A stretch of DNA of 64,000 bases from contig NMRA01000032.1 of NCBI GenBank assembly GCA_002633005.1, forward strand, positions 587,692 to 651,691, in the 5' to 3' direction. Shown here one piece after another: positions 1-11,300 of this stretch (positions are counted from its first letter, which is position 1; each line of letters begins with the position of its first letter). The notes beneath the pieces are model-generated. The model was given only the letters and a program-made list of their open reading frames with translations, had not been told where the DNA came from and searched no databases. Source of the DNA: Phoronis australis (lineage: Eukaryota > Phoronida > Phoronidae). The position numbers and the translations under genes were made by a program.

Positions 1-1583
1 GATTTCTCTGCCGAATTCCGGCTTACCAAAGAACTATCCATACGTTCCGTTGCCTATGCATGTTCACAGCACCTCTCTAGTATCTGTTGATCAGTGTATT
101 CCGGTTCGAACTGATAGCCTTTGAAACCTAACGATCCGACCCGTGAAGTCTTCGTCGGATGAGCTCCTGCATGACTGAGTAGTGATTGGCGCCGGGCGAG
201 TTGCCATGTACACGTTATTATTCTGCATTCTGTTTCAAAATGAATTATTCTCATCCTAAAATGATCCTAACCAATGCTTGTATGAAACTGAAACAAAGTC
301 TGTCTCATTAGATACACTTTGTAATGCCTTGGAGTGGTCGTGAGTGCAAATGTTTTGAGAAGCTAGCAATGAATAAACCACTGCGTTACCGGGATTTGAT
401 GGCGGCAACAAAGGTAATTGACCAGGCACCGAGGCCGTGCTGACAGAAAGCTGTTGTGAAACAATTAATCGATTTTTTATGCTATGGTCACAAGTGTTAA
501 GGGAATCTTTATTTAGAAATACAAATACATTATTCTTTGGAAGGGAACCCGACTTCGCGGCGCCCGACAAGTAAGTACATTTTCAGTTTCGTGGCTAATT
601 CACACAAATAATTACGTGCACATTATTTCTTTGGCTCACTACGTGCGCGCACCCAAGGGGGGGCTCGGGGGCTCGAACGATTCCCCCCCCCCCAGTGGAG
701 TGGGCAAAAAGGTCCGCTTCACTCGGAGAAACAAAAAGTCCGAGGAAATGAGACAAAGGTCCCCTAAAAAGGCGCAGACGCACAGTTCACAGTACTGAAG
801 GTGATACCCCGTTTTTTTAGTCCTCCAGCTTTTTTGTTAGCGCAAAAGGTCCACTTAGTCAGAAATTCGACCCCCCCCCCAAAAAAAGACTAAAGGCTGG
901 GTGCGCTCATGCACTGTTATAGTCTTTTCGTGACTGGAGGTTTAGTTTCCAACTCAAGCTGGTTTATGTTCGTGCCAGTCCCGGCGGCCGCGACGGGCCT
1001 GATCGGGTTCCGAGACACTGGCCGGGATAACGAGTCAGTCCCCGGTCGGCGCGACGGGCCTGATTGGGTTCCGAGCCACTGGCCGGGATAACAAGCGTTT
1101 TGTGTGTTTAGAACTCAAAAAACCCACAAGTATAAACAACAGAGATCTAGGGTCTCCTGTCTTTATTTCACGGAAGAATACTTCGAATTTATCTCCGAAC
1201 AGATCCCAAACTCCTGCTACGGACTTTGGTAAATTGGCCTGCCGAACTTTGTAGGCTACGGTGTGTCCAAACACCAGTAAATCCGTAACAGCGAAATAAA
1301 ACAACACGTTTTATAAGAACTCGGTGTATTTTTAGGGGTTTTACATCAAAGTTTTGATGATTTATTGGTGTTAAACGCTGAATTCAAGCGATAACCTGAC
1401 ACCAGTAACCCGTGTAGTGAACTGCTGAACAGACTGCGTGTGAAACCAATTACGTCATTGTATAATTTCAACACCTTCGTCTGCCGTCAGTTGTCAGGTA
1501 ACGCAACCGAACCTGCCGTAATCGAGTAGAACTACTCGATCTAAATTGATACAAAAAAGATTGTTTTGGGGCGGCATTCTCCT
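1..1583 (+). mobile_element. Kolobok-like (THAP, TTAA) DNA transposon, 3' part of copy 1
   Basis: Positions 1-1560 match, in inverted orientation, the segment 17970-16733, which carries a THAP-domain reading frame. The element ends at 1583 with GGCATTCTCCT followed by TTAA (1584-1587). The reverse complement of this end, AGGAGAATGCCGCCCC, equals the 5' end of copy 2 (AGGAGAATGCCACCC at 18325) apart from one base. Terminal inverted repeats, a TTAA target and a THAP domain together fit the Kolobok superfamily. The reading frame is decayed here, and a 61-bp tandem duplication lies at about 990-1090. Confidence 0.6.
642..916. mobile_element. G/C-tract MITE, copy a, nested in Kolobok-like copy 1
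   Basis: A roughly 275-bp block is bounded by CGTGCGCGCACCC and GGGTGCGCTCATGCA. It contains poly-C/G tracts and the family core GGGCAAAAAGGTCCGCTTC. The homologous transposon at 17300 lacks it and reads CTCACTATTATAG straight through, so this is a filled site with a natural empty site in the same window. Confidence 0.7.
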
Positions 1584-1592
1584 TTAATAGGT

Positions 1593-2234
1593 ACATGAGA
1601 TCTTGTCCGCAATAGATGACGACTTGCAAGTGCACGCAGCTCCATGCGTGCCTCGTGTCAGTTAAGGAATCGATGTGTTAAGTAGCCATTGGTCATTTAC
1701 GTTGCAGTCAAGCCTAATTTCCCGGAGGTAGTCTCGGGACGACGCGATATTGACTCCGAATTACGGTCATGGACCGTCTGCTTTGCAGTCTAATCTCTTG
1801 CCTGGCGATCGCCGCGGAACGACACCACCGGCTTCGAAATTTTAATCTCAAAACACTCTTCCTGGGATCACATAATATTTTTGTTGACTAATTCTGAAGG
1901 ACAAATTTTGATTGCCAGCACGTTGACACAAATGTGAATAAAAGAAAGATTTTCGATCGCTAGGAGTACTGCCGCCTGAGTTGAGTAAATAAATCCTCCC
2001 GACATCATTTTTTCATCTCTGGAAGAACATATAAAATGGGAGCAACTAAAAAGTACAGCGCCACCGACTCGACAGAACAGAACCGATTGAATCATATTTT
2101 GCCGTGAGCCCATGATTCACTACCACAGTAATTTTACTTTGGTAGTAAGCGAGCTTTCAGGCCTAAATTACTACGCTTGCAGTCACTATATGACGAACGT
2201 TACGCAAACCTTTGGTGAGAAAAGCTTATAGTAC
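1593..2234. other. No recognisable gene between transposon copy 1 and the CUB exon
   Basis: No exon with clear splice sites or a known domain was found. A possible CUB end at about 2080-2110 on the minus strand is too weak to call. Confidence 0.4.
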
Positions 2235-2332
2235 CTGTATGAGCCAATTACAATCTCTGAGACTCCCATAACTTTTGGGGTAAAATGGCGTTGTGATGGT
2301 ACCGGTAAGATCCGTGAATTCATTACCGCATG
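2235..2332 (-). CDS. Astacin-like gene, exon 8 (start of CUB domain)
   Basis: It encodes PCGNEFTDLTGTITTPFYP followed by YGSLRDCNWLIQ, the first third of a CUB domain (CGxxxxxxxGxIxSPxYPxxYxxxxxCxWxI). The acceptor is ATTTCAG and the donor GTACTA, phase 0. The remaining CUB strands were not recognised between here and position 1. A weak GLTAKYDSI-like stretch near 2080-2110 could be the CUB end but lacks a convincing acceptor. Confidence 0.8.
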
Positions 2333-5300
2333 CTGAAATCAAGAAACAGTGCAGTAGTCCCTTGTTTTGTTGTTTCATCTCAAAAATATAGGACACAATA
2401 GCTAGTGAGTGCAAACTCGTACTTATTCACAATATCACTGTACTCTCTTTATTTGACGATACTCTTTCTGTTTCGTTTTACTTAAAGAACTTCATAAAAC
2501 GGATAATTTTGTTAGTTAGTTACATTTGTTCAGTCAAAACTTAGGCCCAAATAATGCTCATTCGGTGGTGTACCGTAGTGAGTGACAGCTGACCCATGTA
2601 ATAGGTACTCACCCAACTGCCGTCATATGTAAAGAGGCTTCCTCGCAAAATTCACCCAATTTTCAAAAAATCACAAAAAATTAATAGACAAATAAAGCAA
2701 ACATAATAAAGCTGAAAGTTGCGAAATTGTCAATGTCTAAAAAAGCGCTATACTACTTTAACATTTTCGAGGTCCTATCACAAATCTTAATTAGCCGTAT
2801 TTTTGCGGACCACAGTGAAAGTTAGACCTTGATTTTTTGTTATCCGCGCTTCTAGGTTGTTTCTCATGTGACCACTTTTATTTCTTTCACGTTTCGTATT
2901 TTTGTATTCCTTGTACCAGTTTCAACTGAGTTAATTGGTAAAAAATAAAAGCAGTTGTGATGACAGCAATGCGAACTTTTCTTTCAACTTACGACTGGAT
3001 GTCGTTGCAACGTCAGTACATGCAACTCCCGCTAGGCCGTCTGGGCAAAAACACGAACAGTCTGGTCCTATAAAGCCATTGTTTTTACAAGTTGTGCGAG
3101 TGCGGCAGTGGCCTACAATGTAAAGTAGATGGTGTGTAATAAGCATAAAAAGAAATGTTCCATAATAAAAATCTACTCTACTGGCCATTATTACTCTTTA
3201 AAGACCCTAGAATGCGATAAATAGGCTAAACTGCAATAAGTACAGCGGTTTTCTGCTACTCAGGAGAGAGAATTCAATCTGATCACCAGGTATTTTTAAT
3301 GTTTTGTTAGTAAAGATTTTTTATTCATGTTAATATCAAAGCATTTTTTTGGTTTCAAATTTCAAAAAACGATCGGTCAATGCTCACAACTTTTTTCGAT
3401 TTTTCTCCCACAAGGCAAAGCATGGGTCCTTATTTGGTATGGCAAGACATAGACTTAGCACCTTTCCCTTATATGGAAAATGTGACCTTTGACCTCAAGC
3501 GACTTCAAGCAATTGACTGTAAGTGCATGCGCGCATTGATCATAAGTGGGAGGGAGAATAGAAACTCTATGGTGACCACAAAGTTGTTCCTTCGCGCAAA
3601 TTTCAAAAATTGTGGATTTTGTGATTTTTTGGAAATTTTCTCACACTGAGGGGAAAGTGAATTACTCTACAATAGAGGTTGCGAGATGGTATTTGGTCAC
3701 GAATTGTTGAAGAGATATTTTTGACCAGCTTTCGCGTTCCCCACCTCGTAAGGTGCGGAAAATCTAGCCGCTACGTGGTGTCGTGTCAACAGTAGCTGAA
3801 ATTAATTTAGTTGCGGCAGAGTTGGGGGTCATATATTGTCGAATTCAATATTACCTTTTTCCCACGAAGCACACGAAGGTTCTTATTAACAATGTTCTCT
3901 CTGTCTCTCGTGGACAGCATCAATTACCACCGGATACCTTACTTGTTTTCTCTCATTACAATTCACTTTCTCCCGATTTCATTTATGTTCTCTTCAACCA
4001 CATAATATCTTTTTTTAGGAATAGTAGTGTTTTTACGAAAAGTACCAGCGAAAATGCCCCCACTATTCGTGAGAGTTGAAAACTGTCAACCTTGCTGCCG
4101 AATTCAATCTACGTCCTACATGAGATGGTTTACTTTGTATAGTAGAATTGTATACATCTGTCCGTATTAATCAACCATCTTTCTATGTACCACTTTTTGT
4201 TTTATAGAATGCTAAGTTCTTTTCATAATGACTCTTAAATAAAGTCATACTATTGCAAGAGTACATCCTGTTCAGCCACATCGCATCGAGGAAGCTCATC
4301 TTTTTTCTTTGTCCAATTCTTGTTTGCATAGCGGGATCCTTTGTCTCGATGGTTATGTCGCCTTTCTTTTTGGCGAATGACTGGAAATATCATAATCAAG
4401 GCTAAACAATGTTTAAATAACTCTGTGTTAGCTCCTCTACACCCACAAAAACAATTAATAAATTAAGTTTCGGAAAATCTATATTATTCCCAAATTTTGT
4501 GATTGCCATCAAACTTGCAAGACCTTTGTGATCATTGTATTACGTTAAGAATTTTTTTTCAAGTTCATCGAAACTATTCCATAAACATTTATATACTAGT
4601 CCTTTTTCATCAAATGTAATGCACTTACATTATGAAGGGTATCGACATAAGGTTTATCATCTTTTATATACGTAAAAATTTTCACGTTGGACCAAGAACA
4701 AAATTCGACTTACTGTTCCTCCGCTGTGCATGATGCTGGTGTAATCATAAGGTATGCCAAAGGTATTGATTTCGTCGTTTTCGAGTTTTCGCAAATTATG
4801 AGCGTACCGGGGAATAATTCTGTCCTTGTGAATTTTGACGTAGTCATCTCGGTCGGGACGGGATTGCTCGTTGTTGAAACCCAAAGTATGCATGAGGTAC
4901 TTTACAACAACACCAAGCTAAAATGAAACAATGTTCAGGATTTTTTTTTTATTCGTCACAAAGTACCCTTGAATAGGATAAAACGTGCTGCCATCTCGCT
5001 GGTGCCGCTAGGTAGTAGCCAGCATGCAGGTGACCTCCTAGCGGCGCGCAGGGAACCAGCGAAGTGTTGCCATCGTAACATCGGGGCATGGCTATGCACA
5101 AACACTACGCTTACATGTACGTTCACATGCCTCAAAAGGTGATAATGATTATACTCATGTTTTCCTTGGTACTTTACTACGACGATTGCAGGCGACTATA
5201 CGAAAATACAGTGTCCCAAAAAGTGTATTCAGACTTCAAATAGCATAAATTTCATAGTTCAATTATTTACTCGAGAACAAGATTACTGGTGTTTATTCAT

Positions 5301-8300
5301 AGAGGTGAACAAACAAGGGATTATTTTTTTAAATCAGAGTAAAGGCACTGTTCATTAACCAGGAAAGAAAGATTAATTGTCCTTGAAACTACGCGAGGGT
5401 TCAAGCGCCAACTGCTACAGCAAGGTGTAGCCATACAATAGGCCCGGGTGCCGAATCTGATTTATTAGGGGGATGCATTTGAACTCCCGGCCTTGTACTA
5501 AAGTTTGAGTACATTTTTGGAATTTGTATATTCAGGCGATTTTTTGAAGTCTGTTTGAATTGTTCTTAGGTAACCACATGGGCCTCCAATTAGGCGACTC
5601 CAACGGGAAAACTAATGCGGTGGTCCCACTTCCTTCTGCAGATTTACAATAGGAAAAGTCCAAAGTACAAAACATCACAAAGGATTGAAAATTAAAGCTA
5701 TGTCGAACCGCAGAAAATGTTGCTACAAGGGTGTACACAAGGTATGCTCGTATATCTTCCTTCAAATTCCTAGTTGGCGGACCAGGGGTTGGGATCAAAC
5801 TATTCTACTCGAAATCGAGCTAGACATTATTTTTGGCAGTTTCCGTTCTACTTTTGTGCGAACTCAAGATAAGCCCACGTTCGCATTTGATGACAGCTAG
5901 ATTCGAACATTCGTCATTACGATAGAACAGTTATACTGAAAGCCGTTATGTACTGGAGCAAAGAATAATTAGTAATCATCTTGAGTTCGCACAAAAGTAG
6001 AATAGGAAGTGCCAACAATAATATCGAGTTCAACCTCTAGTAAAAAGATCGGACCCCAGGCTCAGAAGTTAGCTTAGAGAAACCAGATATGAAGACCATT
6101 GTAAATAATAGGCACTGGAGTTACTATCCGGAATTTGTGGCATCGCTGTGAAAGGTAGCTTATTGTTTTGTTATCCAAATATTTTGTTTACAGAAAATTG
6201 GATGGAATATAAATGAGCAATACAGGATTGTCGTCATTTTCAAAAACTTACGTAGTGGCAGTTCGTTCCAATGGACAATTCTTGGTCGAAGTTTCCTACT
6301 TTACCGACTTCGGAATAGCATCTGCAAAATGCAGACACAAATGTAAAACAAATCACAGCTAAAGTTTTCACAAAGGTTTCTCTCCGGGCGCGGTGTACTT
6401 AAAAAGGATTCAAAACTCCCTTTGATGTGTTCACCAATAACTGTTTCTGGCACCCGATGTTACAATAGAGGTACCCCCGTGAGAGATAAATTCATTATTT
6501 TCTTCCGTTCGTGCCTTGAAATAGATCACGTGGGTAGGGATGTAGTCTTTCCCCACTGGTGTTGCTTAACTCACCCAAAGTGCACCGCACTTTGTCAGGA
6601 GTTTTCAAACATGCTCCAATTTTCTATGTGAGTTCGCTTTATGTTTATGGTAGGATAGAACTGCGCTTAGATAGGCCTAAATGTCATCGAAGATCTTTGA
6701 CATTACCAATGATGTGGTTACAATTGCAGTTGGTGTAAATACATGTAGTAGTCGTGCCATGAACTATTAGAAGCCAGGGAGCTCTGTTAACTCGAGCTGG
6801 ACCCATCCCCAGTCGACAACTCCACCGCCGTGAATTTTCGGACTCCCTCACTCTGTCGCCACAAGTCTTCGTATACGAAGACCTTAAGTCGCATTTGAGT
6901 CCATCTACTTACCCGTCACCTCGGTGAATTTTTACGTAGGCGTTGTGGCCCACCTTCCTCGCAAGCAAGGAGGACTTGGGGCGGAAACGGACACAAGACC
7001 GTTCCTCGATGTGTTTCATAGCCAGGAGTATGGCGTTCTCATATTTTGTTCCTAAAATTTAGAATAGGTGCCTTGAGTATCCACAAGAGTAGTTCGTGAA
7101 CAAGACTACTTCTGATCTGAGTAGCAGTGGGCCACCACAAACATACTAAGTGATGCTCGTAAAGAAAGATTTGTCTTTCACACTGAACTTCATTAAGAAC
7201 AGAAAGTCAAGCCTGATTTCCGAAGACATTACAGGGACCAAGTTCACCTGATTTTAAGGTTAAGGGGAAAATACCCCAACGCATGCTCGCACCCAGCCTG
7301 TGGGGATCGAATTCTTGAGAATGTGGACCTTTTACTAAGATTCACGGGGTATGTTCCAAGCTATGAATTGTGCATTCGCCGAATTTTTGGTAGTTCCAGC
7401 CTATTTAGTGGATATTGTCTTGTTAATTACTTTCTTCGAAGTTTCTGTTTGTGTGAGGTGGAACGTTTTCAGTGTCCACTTCGCCAAATGGGAGGATGGG
7501 GGGCTCATTCGACCCCCACCCCTGGGTGCCCGCATGCACCGTCACCACCCCTTATCGGCAAAGCCTTGTGATGTGCTGTTATACTTTGCAGATGAGATAT
7601 GACCTAGAGGGCAATTGGAGAGGGATTTTGATTGATTTTTAAATATTTTAATCGGTTAATAGGGCCGGTATTCGGTCCTGAATTCGAGGCATCGATGGCC
7701 CTGTAGTACCCATACACTAGTGGACGTAAAATGAAAAATATCTAATAACCTAGTGATTTGTCGAAAACATAGGGTACAATCTTCTTGGGCCACTGACTAC
7801 TTGCACGACCAAATGCTTGTCTCCTTTCTACTTCCCGCTGTTCGGGTACGCCACCATCTGCCGTGGATTTTATCGATTCCTCTATAAATTGCAGCTGGTC
7901 GCTGGTAAGCTTCATATCAGACTCTAGTGTATCCGGGGACTCTGTTTCCTCGGGGGGTTCTTTGATGCTTTTATCATGCTATAAAATCATATGCAGATTA
8001 TTATAAAGAAATAACGTATCGTTGACTACATATTCCCAGACCCAATGTCAGTACGTCATTGACTTTTTGCGTTATCTGAGCTCACCTTTGAACACTTTTA
8101 TTTTTGTCTTATTGCTTTTGATATAAAATCACCAATTTTATATCAAAAGTACCAAAAAATCAAGTCCACCTTTCGGTCTGTTGTGAAATTAGAACACCCG
8201 CAAATGCTATCTAACGGCGCTGTGTCCCTTTCCAGTTTCACGGGGAACTTCATAGAAGCAAGTTTGTACAAGAAACTCGCATGTTGGTGGACGTGACACC

Positions 8301-11300
8301 TTGGCGCTGGGTACGCTCATGCGTCACATTCATGTCCATGGAGTTATGAAACTTTCAATTGAAGTTACCCTTCTTCTATTTTCTCGATTTTGGGATATTG
8401 AATTCAAAGTTGTTGAAAATGTAACCACTGATTAAAACAAGGTAAATGGTGGTTTTAAGCACTTTAACGGATGTAAGATCCAAGAAAAATGATCAAATTT
8501 GAAACATCATGTCTCAGAGTTCATATGAAACGTACAGACAATATGCTTTTTTGCGCTGTCCTCCAAAACGGTGGGAAATGTTTTCAAAATGTCCAATTTT
8601 TGCGTGACGGGCTATCAAGAAATAGGACCTTTAGGATTTTCATGAAAATTCTCAAAAGTTGCAGAAGACAAAAACGAAATGATAATTTAGAACACTATAA
8701 CAGCGCTTTTGAGATTTCATCTTAAACATTGATGTAATTGACACATTTTTTGCTATCAATGGAACTTTCCTTTTTGTTAAATTTTACTTAAAAGACATGG
8801 TCTCACGGATCTCAGTTAATTTTAGATCAGTGAAAAGTTAAAATCAAATTCTACAAACTCTCGAATTTGATAAAAATATATACTTTTAGCGAGTTAAAAT
8901 ATATAGTTTTGTAGATATTTAGCTGGTAAATACATTCTAGATTGTCGACAAGGTCATGCGTAATTTTTACAAAGATACCAAACCTGGTTTTTGCCCATTA
9001 ACAGAATACTAAAAATAACTTTTCCGTCCATTTCTCAGGAACAAAATAAGGCTCCGTAACCCTCAAAAACCCTGAAAAGAATGAAAAAAAAATTGAAAAC
9101 TGCTTTCAAAGTCTGCTAAACGGGTAAGCGTGATCTGTGCTTCTGACAAATTACATGGCAACTATGGGAAAAGACCACCCACCAAGGACCATAATATCCA
9201 ATATGTGAGGTAGAGAGGATGAGTTTTTAGTTGATTCCTGTCTTTAACTTGCAAGATTGACGCCAACGGTGCATTACCAGGTAACAGAACGAGGATAGGT
9301 TGAAATCATCAAAACAGGGTTTAGTTTACTTTTAAGAGATTTTCGAGAGATTTTCCACATACTTAGTATGCGATGCCTATTTATAACGACTCTTAGTGTT
9401 CGTGATGAAGTTCAAGAAGTGTAGTTTAAGAGTCGTGCCAATTTTTGTTGTGTATTTTTTCTCTGTGAGGAATTATTACATAATTTATGTAAATGGACAA
9501 CATATGTAAACACGAGCAGTTGAGACGGACACAGCCAAACAATTAAACATGCCACAAACCACACACAGTTAACTTGATTTCCAGGCTCTATTTGAAATTT
9601 CATTGACCATGAACAATAGTGGGTAATCACAATCGATCAAAAGACTAGCAAGTCACAGGACACACGTCAGGCATACTTGATTTTCCAAACAAACACATGT
9701 TCTTATCCTTCATCTGAATTGAAACTTGTTGTAATACATCGCCCGGTATTCTCGACCCGAGCGCCCATACAACTGAAGTTTACAGGCTGTAAGTAAATAA
9801 CTTCATAAACATAGTGTTAGGACAATGCTACGTCTTCACAAGCCTAATAACCATGGCTGTTTATTGACAGATGACGGTGCTTGTCCCTTTTAACATAGCT
9901 CCTGGAGAATGTCGTTATTTCTCGTCACTTCCCGAAATACTAGGTTTACTCTCTGATTCTGCGGTATTTACCCACAATGCTGACGGGGCATTTATCCCAC
10001 GATTGAGCACGGCTGCCATGCTAATCACTATTTTCCTTTAAAATTGATGATCTAGTTATCATTCTGATGCTAGTAAATTCTTACTCTTTCACAGTGAGTT
10101 GCAATGCAATTATAAACTGATAGCATAACAAAACGTTCTCTACTTGTTCCATTCGGCTTGTTAGCAGCCCATCATCCAGCCTCGTCCCTAAGCCTCAAGA
10201 TGACGCTGAGAAGCTTGGGGACGAGGCTGTCCTACATGTTGAAAACTAGGTCAATCGTATAATGTGTTTTTCTACCTCCGCAAATGAAGCGTGATGACTT
10301 TGGGACGTGGGATAATTGTGGCAACATTTTGCACTGGTGAAAAGAAAACGTGGCGACCCATTGATAACACGCGCCAAAGACGGTCTCTATGGCTACGATC
10401 GTGCGTAAGACCTTAGATATGAGACCTTGATTCGTGACTCTACAATGACAAAAGCAAAAAAGCGGTGCCAGAAAAAGAGAACAGATTGCCGCGCCGAGAA
10501 AACCGAATGCTGTACTTTGTTTTGAAAACCTTCAAGGGTCAGGCAAAAACGGTCGCGGAATCGTAGTGTCACCACCTGATGACTGTCTTGTAGCATTACT
10601 GCATTGTCGTATTGCTACTCAGCGACGGAGAAATCAGATCAGTAGCGCGCGAGTTCCAGCAATCCAATGCAAAAATATGATTGAATGGCAGCACTTTTGA
10701 ATCACATTTGTGGAACCTTAATAAATACTTTCAGAATCTAGTTTTGGTTTGTGTCGAGCATTTTTGTCAGGGCAGTAGAAAGAGATTTTGGGCTGAAAAG
10801 CGTGAATTTTTCTGTTTTTGCCATCTTTCTTCGGAGTTTGCCTTTTTGGTGGAGGTGAAGGGGTCAAAAATATGACACAGTATAAAGTTTTCTGTGGTCA
10901 CGTGCGCTTTTGAGGTGAAATGAGTTGTAACTTCACTTTTCATGGAGTTTTCGACATATGGGAAGAGATGCAGCAAGTTCAGTGGTGTGTGCACTACCAG
11001 GCAAAGCCCAGTGAGAACAGTGTAGAGTTCAATGTCTGTGTCGCGGCGCCGGAGAAAATCTAATCAAAATCATGTGCTCTCATTGAAAATACATGGAGGT
11101 TTCTCGCGAGGTCTTGCTTTTCTACCGAGTTACTTGCGTCATTGAACTCGAATTTTTTGCCGTGCCAGCGTGATGTCAACAGGTGTTTACGAGTCAACAA
11201 CTCTGCCACCATGGCAAATACCAACGGCGCTCAAATAGTAGTGAACTATAACGTTCCATTGGTTTACATGACTGTGATTTTCTTCTTATATGTGTTTCCA

